In this document: piece by piece, positions 12,511 through 25,600 of the stretch | How the letters are laid out: every line of letters begins with the position of its first letter | Numbering within the stretch: position 1 is the stretch's first letter | Source of the DNA: Watersipora subatra | Lineage: Eukaryota > Bryozoa > Gymnolaemata > Cheilostomatida > Watersiporidae | Length of the DNA: 64,000 nucleotides | Assembly: GCF_963576615.1 (NCBI RefSeq) | Contig: NC_088711.1 | Location: 9,294,869 to 9,358,868, forward strand | Reading direction: 5' to 3' | Notes under the pieces: generated by a model | What the model saw: only the letters and a program-made list of their open reading frames with translations | What the model was told of the DNA's origin: nothing | The model's database searches: none | Translations under genes and position numbers: made by a program

Positions 12511-13466
12511 ATGCTACGCTATATAGCCACATCAATCTTTAACACGACTTGTTGCCTATCAGGCTCTGCATAAGTTAGATCAAAAAGAGCTACATTTTAT
12601 CTCCTTGCATTAATTGGCCTGCAATAGCCATCAATTGCTTCTGATCTTTTTATTATATGGTAAGTTAGTTAGTGCTGCCTATTTGTTTGTGATCATGAGG
12701 ATTACATGATAGATGAAGGCGCCTTTTTCCAATTTCCTGGTCATTTAAAAGTTAATTACCGTGAAAATCTGCGAAGGATGCAACTGCAGGGAGCAAGATT
12801 TTATGAATTAAAACTAAATTTTTGCATTTTATGAGAACCAAACCCGAAAAGAAGCAAATTAAGAAATAAAGGTTTATTTTAAAAGGCATCCCCGATTGTT
12901 TGCAAAGTATTATGTCTGAGAGTGCACCGATTAAATGGTAATTTTGTGTTTCAGTTGACCTTTTCAAGGAAATTGCTAGATTATCTCATTCTTCAAGAGC
13001 AAGGTTTGTTTCATCAAGAAAATATTTTTCATCCATATCAATTAATTGATAAGACTCTCCGTACTGATATTACATATAATACTTGTTTTAATACTCTCTG
13101 TAAGAGTTTACCTGGAGTAATCAGAAGGAAACAGCCGCAGAGGCTGCAGTGAATGGAGACTATATACACCCTCCCTCTATACCAGCAAGATAAGAATCAT
13201 GGCAATCATGGCACTGCTCTGCTATAAGGCATCAAACAACAAGTGCAAGAACGTAGTCAAGTGGGCATATCACAAAATCTTTCAAGATTAAAAAGCTCAG
13301 CCACCAATGAGGAATAACATCAAAATATAACTCTCATTACAATAAATATATAGAAAAGATCTCTATATGTCAAAACAAAACGCTCCAGTCATCACCTATT
13401 GACTGAAGACTGGGCGGTCTAATAAAAGGCATTAATAACTTGTTTTCTAATTAGAAGCATAGAAAG
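12511..13466. other. Intergenic between convergent GPCR and ORP genes
   Basis: No gene seen. AATAAA at 12865-12870 could be the GPCR polyadenylation signal. Confidence 0.45.
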
Positions 13467-13472
13467 TTTATT
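13467..13472 (-). terminator. Candidate polyadenylation signal of the ORP gene
   Basis: AATAAA on the minus strand lies 65 nt past the ORP stop codon, a usual distance for a short 3' UTR. A (TG)n run at 13493-13510 lies between stop and signal. Confidence 0.45.
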
Positions 13473-13492
13473 TAGCACCTAAGTAATGCCAA

Positions 13493-13510
13493 TGTGTGTG
13501 TGTGTGTGTA
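13493..13510. repeat. (TG)n microsatellite in the ORP 3' UTR
   Basis: About nine TG dinucleotides. On the ORP transcript this reads as a CA run just after the stop. Confidence 0.8.
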
Positions 13511-13536
13511 TATGTCTATGCCATAGTCATGAATTA

Positions 13537-13645
13537 TCACCATAGACGTGGAATATCATCTAGTGCATTAAAGCCTGGCTCCCTCTTGCACTTCCAGTAC
13601 TCCTCCGTGAACATATATGACTCCTTCTTATCATGCTCTACTTTC
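13537..13645 (-). CDS. OSBPL6: ORP exon 22 (last coding exon)
   Basis: Acceptor ctcttatag. The G completes Arg, then [18 protein letters not shown] and EPGFNAL, ending PRLW and TGA (13537-13539). It corresponds to the YWELRKDPGF..VLW end of ORP6. Confidence 0.93.
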
Positions 13646-16600
13646 CTATAAGAGGTCAGAAAAGAGTTGACCTCTGATTCATGATCCCACACAGACACCG
13701 CACCAATGAACGTGTTTGTACTAAAGCTAATACTTCAGTGATAGTCTATCAAAGGTAATTGAGATGTATTGATCTGAATTCTACGCAAGCCTAGTAGCAG
13801 TCATAACTCATCAGCAGGTCAATAACAATCAGTTTTAAAACTTCAACTCCTCAGACTTGTTTGCCAGCGGAAGTTATGTTACTATTTTCAAGTCTCTGCT
13901 GAGAGGCAGTAGTTGTCCCCTCCTACGCAGACAATATCTATAAAAATATATGCTAAGCATGGCCTTTACAATTGGTCAAACTATCTTACCAATAGAAGCT
14001 GCGATCAGTTGAGTGACCACACTGTTTTATATTGGGCTAGAAAGTTGCAATTACAGAATTTTACTATTAATAGCATGAATGAAGGAATTTGGTCTTATCC
14101 TGTATGTCAGCTAAGAATACTGGAAACGGTGCATAGTTGAGGTTTGTGCAAATGCTGCTGGAAATACCACATATCAATGCACTGACAGCGTGATATGAAA
14201 AGCTTCAGATAATTAAAAAATTCATTAAAACGAAACCTGTGATTACAAGGCAGTCCTCTCAATTTCATATGATTGGGAGATGTATTTCTAAACTGCAAGA
14301 CATTACTGCCGAGGAAGGTCAGCTCAAGTTTCTTGAGTACATCAAGACAAACTAGCGAGTATCAGTCACCAGAGCACATCATTAGAGATTTATAAATAAA
14401 TACTAAATAATGTATAATAAAGTAAAATAATATTAAATATGTGGAAGACCGCTTTACTGTAGGCTACCAGATAGTAAACGATGCAAGAGACCTTAGAAAG
14501 TAGAGATAATTAGTAATAACAACAACGGGCAGAGAAGTCTGAAAGACAACTTTCTCATCCTCCCGTGCAGGTTGAACCATCAGGATTGCGCTGTGCAATA
14601 CATGAGCGGAACATGAAGGTACTATAGATAAATATGTAACTAAGTGGAGACAATCCCCAACAGAATCTCTAATTATATTAAGACCAAAACCGATCTTTGC
14701 AACTCCTGTGCATTAGCACTAATTTATTTTGCGTTCCAAAAACATTTAGGAAGAAACCCCAGGAGTTCTATGAAACTGCAAACCATTTTTCTCGGAAAGA
14801 GTTAGGATGTTATTAAAGCAAAAAGCTGTTAACGAATGACCTGAAGTCTACACGCATGTAGCCAGAGTCCCTAGAGCCTCTCGCATCAGCCACTTAATAG
14901 TAGTAAATGTATGAATGTAGCGCGTAATGTACGATGCCAGAGCATCATTTGTGTTGGTAAAATAAAACAATCATCAAGTTATCTTCTAACGTAATTTTAG
15001 TCATCAATCGTCAATAAATCGACCGTAACTGGATTGATCGTAAATATTAGTTAATGTTAATAAAGATGAGGTGCAATTAGAGATGAGAGAGCAGAGTACC
15101 CAAACTGTTGCGCTCTCTTTAGGCTCTAACAAACTAGGTGATACGTAGCGCCAATCTGTGCTGGAGCTCGCCTAGCGAGTTGATGCCGAGCAATAATGCT
15201 AGACTTTCACTATTAGAACTTTATCGCACGCAAGATGCATTTTGATTGATTGTTTTTCCCCAGAATTCAATGCTCTGGGGAAAAACAATCAATCGAAATG
15301 CATCTCGCGCGTGATAAAGTTCTGATAGAAAAAGTCTAGCCAGAATGCACTGTTCTGGCTGCTAATTTTTTCGTGTCAATGTTTACCGACAGACAGTAAC
15401 AACATTTTGCTATTTTGTTATGATTAGAAGACCATCAAAACTGAATTGAAAAATTCAATTAAATACCATCGAAATTGACACTGAATTGTTCACAGAGTTT
15501 TTAAGAACACACCCAGTCCTGTACAATATAACACATAAGAATTACAAAGATACCCAGTTGAAAACCAATGTTTGGGAGTCAATCGGGTTGACCATCTTGA
15601 GACTTGAGAATGGTAAATATTCGTTATATTAAAATGGAAAACTACTATAAAGTAAATTGTATATAAAAATCATAAAATATTACCGTTAAAAATACAAGAA
15701 TCATTTTTTTATGTCATCAAGTGTACAATTCGTGAAAGTGAAATAAGGCCTGACAACATAAGCAGATGTTGTTTACATCGTGTCTAGAAGGAACCATATT
15801 TACTTAAATTTATTAATACATGTAACTCTGAAGAAACTGGTGATACGTAATTTTATTGGCTGTTTCTGAGCCTGCCTGCGTTATGGTTCGCTGGTGAATC
15901 GCCCAAGTGTGTTTAAGCACACGCCAGCGATATCTCCGCACTCATAACACACGCGATAAAATCACCTAGTGTGTTTGCACCTTAACACTTTCAATCTACA
16001 CAGTAAGTCTTTTTCAAAATATCAGAATTATTCGTGTATTTGTGAAACGCGTATGTGTAAGAGAAACCGATTTCATATCTGATCAAGGAAGCACACTAAG
16101 TATTATGGGAGAGGGGTGACAAGTTAACAAAGACACTAGAGGGGATAAATATCTATGTCTGTACCAACCTAAACCACCTCGGTTGGTATCCTGACCCGCT
16201 CGATTCGCGAATCTTTCTTGCCTCCCTCTGCAATTTCTCTACCCTCTGCTTTTCAGATTCAGCCTGCTCAATCATGCCCTCCTCTAGCATCCTACAGAGA
16301 GATGAGAAATCTAAGGCTATTCTAGCTGACTGACTCTCTGCTGCTTGAACTGCTAGTTGCCAGAATTCACCAAAGTTACACACAAAACCAATTTTCAATC
16401 TAGTTCACCAACTATAGCAATATCAACTATAGCAATATCAACTATAGCAATATCAACTATAGCAATACCAACTATAGCAATATCAACTATAGCAATATCA
16501 ACTATAGCAATATCAACTATAGCAATATCAACTATAGCAATATCAACTATAGCAATACCAACTATAGCAATATCAACTATAGCAATACCAACTATAGCAA

Positions 16601-19600
16601 TATCAACTATAGCAATATCAACTATAGCAATACCAACTATAGCAATATCAACTATAGCAATATAAACTATAGCAATACCGACTATAGCAATACCGACTAT
16701 AGCAATACCGACTATAGCAATATCAACTATAGCAATACCAACTATAGCAATATCAACTATAGCAATACCAACTATAGCAATATCAACTATAGCAATATCA
16801 ACTATAGCAATATCAACTATAGCAATATCAACTATAGCAATATCAACTATAGCAATATCAACTATAGCAATATCAACTATAGCAATACCAACTATAGCAA
16901 TATCAACTATAGCAATACCAACTATAGCAAAATCAACTATAGCAATATCAACTATAGCAATATCAACTATAGCAATATCAACTATAGCAATATCAACTAT
17001 AGCAATACCAACTATAGCAATATCAACTATAGCAATACCAACTATAGCAATATCAACTATAGCAATATCAACTATAGCAATACCAACTATAGCAATATCA
17101 ACTATAGCAATATAAACTATAGCAATACCGACTATAGCAATACCGACTATAGCAATACCGACTATAGCAATATCAACTATAGCAATACCAACTATAGCAA
17201 TATCAACTATAGCAATACCAACTATAGCAATATCAACTATAGCAATATCAACTATAGCAATATCAACTATAGCAATATCAACTATAGCAATATCAACTAT
17301 AGCAATATCAACTATAGCAATACCAACTATAGCAATACCAACTACAGCAATACCAACTATAGCAATACCAACTATAGCAATATTAACTATAGCAATACCA
17401 ACTATAGCAATATCAACTATAGCAATACCAACTATAGCAACACCAACTATAGCAATAGCAACTATAGCAATATCAGCTATAGCAATACCAACTATAGCAA
17501 TATCAACATAGTATAACAATTTAAAATAAATATTTTTTTGGCGGATTAACAAAGAGATTTCCAAAGGAATGGAGCAAGAAATTGAGAGACTGCATACCTC
17601 TGGTCCGGCCTGAACCTTGTATCTGTTCGAGGAAGATAACTCGACTCCTCCTCCCGAAGCTCATTCAGCTCAATAGCAAACCTTGTGAAACCATAGTAGA
17701 GCTCACAGTCCTCGGGCATATTGCCTACAACAATGAGTGTCACTTATCGACATCTTTCCTCCATATTCACAGGTTATGCGCATGATAGCGGATTGCACAA
17801 CGCAATCTGTTCGCGATAAGTTCTTGGCTTATTCTATTGCCTCAGGATGTCATTTGATGTCCCATGAGGCTGTGATGCCAACCAAACAAAGAAGCTATCA
17901 CTTGTTAAAAACATTGCCTGAATTAGCTAGAATTTAGAAAAAATAGCTGGAGAATGGCAACTTCAAATGGTTATAGCACACCCTAGGATAATCTTAGGGA
18001 AGATGATTATCCGAAACTCGTTACATATGGTACTTGAGGGTCCGACAAATTCATTTGTTTTCTAGAAACTCATTTTTAAAGAAACTCGTAAAAACATGAT
18101 ACTATGTTGATATCTCAAAAACACTTCCACATCCCTTCAATCATTTGCATAGTAGGAGAGAGGGTTTTCAATTTCATGTGAAACAACAATTTAGCTAATT
18201 TGCTACTTGAGGTGGCAGCAAGGAAATAAGTCAATTGGTTCACCAGCAATTACCATATCAGTATTGAATGTTTAAAAGCCTCCATTCTACATTCTACAAG
18301 TGTAGCTAGCAGCTCGCGGTAAGTGCTTACACACCCATTACAGATACATCGGAATGAATTGCAGTTACCTGCCCTCCAGATGCATCGGTTGGCTTGTTCA
18401 TCTGTCTTGCAGTACAGAGCTTCAGTCCATTTACCAAAGAGGTAAATCTGCACTTCCCCATCAGGACCTGTTACGGTGCCATGAACCTCGTGCTTCTTAT
18501 TTGACCAATAGCTCGCCTGGATCGAAATACCGATATTTACACAAGCTGCTAGGATAAATATTATTTGAGCTGATGTTGAACATTTGCTAGTTATATTTCT
18601 GTTTGTTTGCCTGTTTACATATAACATTTTATCAATTCTATCAGGTTTCAAGTTTAACAGATAAACACACTGACAGACAAAGGGCTCTGTTCTCCCTTTA
18701 GTCAGGTAAATTTTCATCTCTGTTGAATGATACCCTCAGCATACGTAGACAATGTGCAGCCTTTGATATAGCAGCACCTGAAATTTCATCAAAGAGCTCA
18801 GACTAGAATGAATATTATACTCTGACAAAGTTCATGATGCAGGTATCTACTTGTAAATGTGATTGCAAGTACACCATGATATAATGCTGATATCTCAGGC
18901 GTGCAATTCCTTGTAACACATTGAAGGCCTGACCAAGGACAAGCAAGTGCATTGCTTAACTAGAACTAATATTGATCGCGAGAGATTTCAGGCTATAAAA
19001 TGAAAAGCTAACCATCATCTTTTTTAGTTCGAATTCGTATGGCCTTTCCATACACGAGTAACAAGTAATATGTACTATGATTTCCTACTATGGCTCAGTA
19101 GATAACCAAAGTGAGATAAACAAAAATAGCAACATTCATGAGCTAGAAATTAAACCATCATGATCTCTTGTGGGACATTTGAAGGGCCACACTTATAATT
19201 TAAGTCATTTGTGAGACCACGCTTGTAATATAAGACATTTGAGAGACCACACTTGTAATATAAGTCATTTGAGGGACCACACTTATAGCATAAGACATTT
19301 GAGAGACTACGCTTGTAATATAAGACAATTGAGGGACCACACTTGAAATATAAGACATTTGAGGGACCACACTTGTAATATAAGACATTTGAGAGATCAA
19401 GCTTATAATATAAGACATTTGAGAGACCACACTTGTAATATAAGACATTTGAGGGACCACATTTGTAATATAAGACATTTGAGGGACCACACTTGTAATA
19501 TAAGACATTTGAGAGATCACACTTATAATTTAAGACATTTGAGAGACCACATTTGTGATATAAGACATTTGAAAGACCACACTTGTAATATAAGACATTT

Positions 19601-22600
19601 GAGAGACCACACCTGTAATATAAGACATTTGAGAGACCACACTTATAATATAAGACATTTGAGAGACCACACTTGTAATATAAGACATTTGAGAGACCAC
19701 ACTTGTAATATAAGACATTTGAGAGACCACACTTGTAATATAAGATATTTGAGAGACCACACTTGTAATATAAGACATTTGAGAGACCACACTTGTAATA
19801 TAAGACATTTGTGGAACCTCACTTGTAATATAAGACATTTGAGGGACCACACTTGTAATATAAGACATTTGAGAGACCACACTTGTAATATAAGACATTT
19901 GAGGGACCACACTTGTAATATAAGACATTTGAGAGACCACGCTTGTAATATAAGACATTTGTGGAACCACGCTTGTAATATAAGACATTTGTGGAACCAA
20001 ACTTGTAATATAAGACATTTGTGGAGCCTCACCTATAATATGAAATATTAGAGGGACCACACTTATATAAATGAGTAACAAAGCATCCGTCTATCACAAT
20101 TTATTCCTAGCAAGAACAAGCAAAACAAGCACTCACCTACACATATCACAATCAACAACTGAAGTGGCATGAACATCAGCTCTACATTGTATGTCAAAAG
20201 ATGTGTGACCCAATTGTTTAGTAAAAAAGGTGACAAAGGATTTCTTAAAACTCCTTTTAATCAGACGCTACTGTAAGGGTGGCTAAAAAACTCTTCAACC
20301 AATGGACTGATTCCAGCCCTAGCAAATAAAATAATAGCCAACACTAAATAGCAGAAACATATATAACAGTAGAAGCACCTATTACAGCTTATATAAACAT
20401 AATCATACATGTATTGATTGAAAAACTAACTTCAATTTTATAATTAGGAGTTGTCTACCTATTCAGTACGCATGAAAGATAACTGCTATTTAAAACGCAG
20501 AGTTCAAGTTCAACAAAAGTTCATTTATTTATACTTAATGCCAAGAGCTTTAGTGAATTGACCTCACATGCAATGTGACACAGTCAGATCTGTAATCTGA
20601 GGCCTAATCTATTTGTGATAACTGCCATACTCATGAGCCAATTGAAACTACATATGGAACCTGCTAATATGGAGATATTTTAAAGCTGCAGCCTGTGTGA
20701 CAACCTGCATCGGTTGTTAGGGGCATGGAGTAGAAAACATACCTTAACAAATGTAAGCTTGCATATAACGTCTTTGCATGAAATATTCATTTCTCCATAC
20801 TGGTCAACCCAGCGCTGCCCAGCAAGCACATTGTGTACACAGGCTGTTACCTTCTTCCATTTATACGTCTCGTCATGCCTGTAATGTACACAACAGTAAC
20901 CTATAGAGCTATTTCTTCATAGAGAGTCAATGATATGCACAAAGGTTACCGTGAAATGAAACTCGTATACTTCAAATCAGTAACACTTTTTTAATTAAAA
21001 CCTTCCCGATGAGGACTTTCGGTATGCTTTGTAGGGAAAACCTTACATCAAAAAACCTCTAAGACGACATCAATAATCAGCAAGAACATAGCGCAAAGGT
21101 TGGTGCAAAACAATCACTTGCAAAAGACAATGATACAATGTAAATAGCAGCGATTGTATTTATTCATTTATTAAACATTTATTATTTATGCAATGGTCAT
21201 CAGCTATTAATTGAGAGCGGGCAACTTCCCGCTAGGAATAAACTATGGATTTTCTAAAAGGTCAAACGTAAGTTCAGAGTGAGAAGCTTGTTAGCAAACC
21301 TAAAGTAGCTGGCTAATGGCCATCTGGTTGAAATCGCCGACTGCTAAAATGCTAATGTTAGTCTAATCACACGCCAGATACAGACTCATTGGGTACTAGA
21401 AGCAAACAACTCAAATGACAAGCTATGGCACTATAGTCAATTAAAATGATGCAATAGCTTGTGAGTCATAACAGTTCCCAAAGTGTAGTAGGAAATACTG
21501 AGTCACACTAGAGACTCACCCTGGTAGATATACTGAAATACTGAGTCACACTAGAGACTCACCCTGGTAGATATACTGAAATACTGAGTCACACTAGAGA
21601 CTCACCCTGGTAGATATACTGAAATACTGAGTCACACTAGAGACTCACCCTGGTAGATATACTGAAATACTGAGTCACACTAGAGACTCACCAAGGTATA
21701 TATACTGAAATACTGAGTCATACTAGAGACTCACCCTGGTAGATATACTGAAATGCCTCCAACAGGATGGACTTCCATCGATTTACCCCAGAATTTAGTT
21801 TTAGCTCTGCAGTCTTGCTTGAAGATGAAGTTTTGGGAGTCAGCGTGGCACACGGATATGGGTGGGTGATGAGATACCTAACAAATAGAAGGCCCATCAG
21901 TACATGACCAGATGTAGAAATCAGAAAGCACCTTACCTCAACTGTTATCATAGGTATTAATACGACAAGCCGTAGGCATGGCAGAAACTGTGTATTGATT
22001 ACAATCGCCCTTTAATCGTAAGCTGCAATCTACCTGAGTTCTAGACTCAATTAGTAACAGAACACAACAGTTAAGACTGCGTATGAGTTCTCATAAATAC
22101 AAATGGCGTATATGAAATACTCAACAAGGTACATTAATATCATGTTAGGGTCGGATAATATTATTGGCTAGTTTATCTCGAGCTATACTAATTGATAGAA
22201 ATGAATTGCTCTGTAAAAGCTGGAAAGAGAAACGAAAGTTATCTGAACCCCAAGTTCCCTCGGAAAAGCTAGGAGTAACCCATAGAGCAATCCATAGAGT
22301 AATCCATAGAACAATTCATTGAGCAATCCAAAGAGTAATCATAAAACAATCATTGAGCAATTAATCAAACTTCAGTGAGACAATAGCTGAGTAAGATTAA
22401 TAAAATGTGTAAACTTAAACTACAAAACAGACTTTGCATCATGCTAAAGGCTGACAGACAAGCAAAGAGTAATGGACAAGAGTATATCATACACTCATTT
22501 ATGTTTACCAAGCAGTTAGTTCAACATTTTAAAATGTCTTCACCTGATATCTAGTAAAAAAGTCGTAAGGCTTTTCTAAAATATGTGCCAAGAAAACCAT

Positions 22601-25600
22601 AGAAAGGTAAACAGGAAGGAATGAATACAAATTGCTAGTAAGAGCAGAAAGGAAACATGGAAATGTGTGAACCAAAGCTACTTAGTCTGGAAAAAGACAT
22701 TAATACCACCTGCCAGCTCAACACCTGCTGATGCTGACATGAAACTTGCTAGCAATGGCATGGCACCTGCCCACCTGTTAGCAGTGGTTCACCACATTTC
22801 AGGGGTAGAATGTCACATGTCAGCAGTAGCATAACCCCTGTCAGAAGTGGCATGACACTTGCTAGTACTGGCATGACACGCTGATATCATGTTGTTATCC
22901 AGATCACTTAACGGGAGAACAAGGAAAATTAACAAGGAAAAAGGCCAGTGCATCTAAAGCAATGGAGAGAAAACCTGCGAGTGATATTACATCTTCTTTG
23001 GATGATCAGCCAGAACTCTTCCAGCTTCGATGGTTGTACACCTAACTTTTCACACCTTAAATTCTCTTGACTAAACTGAACAAACCTCGAGGGAGTTATC
23101 GTCTCTGCTATCAATGATAACAATACCAACCTGCTCAGCCACAAACTTCCATCCTTTATCCAGTCGTATGCACTCGTATGTTTCACCAAGGATCGGGTTA
23201 AAGGGCTTTGTAGCGGCCCGAGTGTTGCAGGAGGCGTATGAGCTGACGGCAAAGGCAGCGACATAAGCCATTCTCTCATAGGGGTCACTGAAAGAAGCTG
23301 CCTTGTCGAGCAGGTCTGAATACTCTAGTTCTTCACACATAAGCTACAAAGAGAAGGCAACTCCTATAACACTCATATAGAAACTGCAACTGCTGACTAA
23401 TGGAATAGGCTCCCAGATCATGTACGTAACATAAAAAACTACATATCTTATAAACACAAAATGAAAGCATCGCACTTAAAATACTTCTATGGCTAGACTA
23501 TGTGATGCGATGATATTAATTCTGATATTGGAATTGTGATACTACGCATTAAACTTATTAAGTTTAACTATTTTATATGTTCACCATTGATTACAATATT
23601 ATTATTTTTATCTCGTCATGGCCTATTTTTCTTATTTCCGTGACTCAATTTGTGCAGATTTTAAAGCTTCTAGCGAACACGCAAGGATTTCACACTTATT
23701 GTTAATTTATCAAGTGTTACAAATAAACTATCATTATAAATGATATTGTAGCAAACTCGTGCTAATGCTACTGACATTGAACAAATAATAATGTAATGAT
23801 GCTAACAAAAACAATATTTATGTGTAAGTATAGTGTATATGCGCTGTATGTATAAGTACAGCGTATATGTCTTGCATGTGTACATGTGACATTTAAAAAA
23901 TTAGCTACACAACTTTTATATCTGTAAAAATAACGCTACTAAATTTTTGGAACTCTTTTGAATTGCTGGAGCAACATTCAGATTGTATAGTGTAGAAGAG
24001 TAAATGCATAAATGTTTTATAATCTTTGCTCAAATTCAATGAACACAAATTCTAATGAACTTTTCTATTTATTTGAAATGCTTTGAAACCATGTGAAATG
24101 TGAAACCATGTGAAATGTGAAACCGTGTGAAATGTGAAACCATGTGAAATGTGAAACCGTGTGAAATGTGAAACCGTGTGAAATGTGAAACCGTGTGAAA
24201 TGTGAAACCTAGCTCTTCACATTTCAAAAAATCTTATGAATGTCTTTATCCTTAATTGCTTTGAATGTTATTTTCTAAAAACGTAACAAAATTTTAAAAA
24301 TGTCAGTTGCTTGTTTCTGATTCTGTAAACCTACAACGTATCAGCGAACAGCGCAAATACTACATATGATAATCATCAGAGAGAATATCAGTAAAATTTT
24401 AATGAAATCACTTACTAACTAGTTTAGCAAATGCGATTACTTTCATAAACAAGACGCACTGAACACTAATTGTAATAAACACTAATCAACTTTTGCAGAG
24501 TGAGATAAGCAATGACCTCTACTGCAGTCCTAATGCTGTAACATATTTATCATTAGCGAGTTAAAGGTGTGTGATTTACAAAACTAGCTGTACACTCCTT
24601 AGAATTACATTCATGTCCTTTCTAACAGCTGAATGTGTGCTTTCATTTGAAGCGGTAAAAAATAAACACATTAAACAATAATAGCAGCTAAGCAGCCGAT
24701 GAGGCAGCACTTGTATTTATCTTAGCTGCCATGACAGGATAAGGCATGAAACCTGTAAACAATGAATACCGCTAATCACTAACTTAAATCATACGATAAA
24801 CAGGAAAGCTTGTTTTATTTCACTAAAAAAAGTACAGAACAGTGAGAAATAGAAAAAAGGTAGGTGTAAGGAGGATCCACACAAACAGTAGCATAGCTGG
24901 CCATGGTGCTGGGCCCTGGTTAGTAGTTAGATCAGGGGTGTCCAAACTTTTTGCAAAGGGGGCCAGACTTGACGTATTAAAAATTTAGGGGGCCAACCTT
25001 GGCGGGCATTTTTTTACCTATAACAGCAATTAATTTAAATAAATTTTACCGAGCCAATCTGTGTTTCATATTTGCTTTTTTATTTTAATTTCAGCTATCT
25101 TGAGCATGTGTTTTGGTTCATTTGAAACATGCATATCAAAATTGCATTGACATTATAATTGAAATTTAACAATAACTAGACTTCAATTTTTTAACACTAA
25201 CTTTTTTGTAACAGTTGAAAAGAAGTAATAGTATTCTTGGGTACAAATTAGATTTGAAACGTGAAACAATATCTCACTATGACTGTTTAATATTTATAGA
25301 ATTGTTAAACACAATTACAGAAAAATGAACAAGTACTAGGCATATCAACAAGTGCAGGGCTCATTTAAAATATGACAGTAACTATAAATGTTGATTGAAT
25401 TTTTAAATGTTTAACACGCAGGTAACAGCGCTTCTGCCCAATTTATTAACCTTTTGAACCGTGGTCGTTTTTGTCAGTGGTGTCAGTAACCCTAAGCAAT
25501 CTGTCCCACGATCCTAAGTTTTTAAATTTTATTTAATATAACCTAAACATGATCATAATGCAATGATATTTGGTAAAACATTAGTAAAATGGTCAAGCAA

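Noticed and set aside
16153-16168. Reading through ORP exon 21 to the stop after RLVQT as the protein end
   Set aside because: A phase-correct final exon with the conserved YWK..EPGF..LW end exists at 13537-13645.
16395-17564. 389-codon minus-strand open frame with [10 protein letters not shown] repeats
   Set aside because: It lies wholly in a 15 bp satellite within an ORP intron; the period divisible by three keeps frames open. No other coding signal.
19200-20081. Overlapping open frames of 106-230 codons on both strands
   Set aside because: All are translations of the 30 bp satellite; several frames are open at once.
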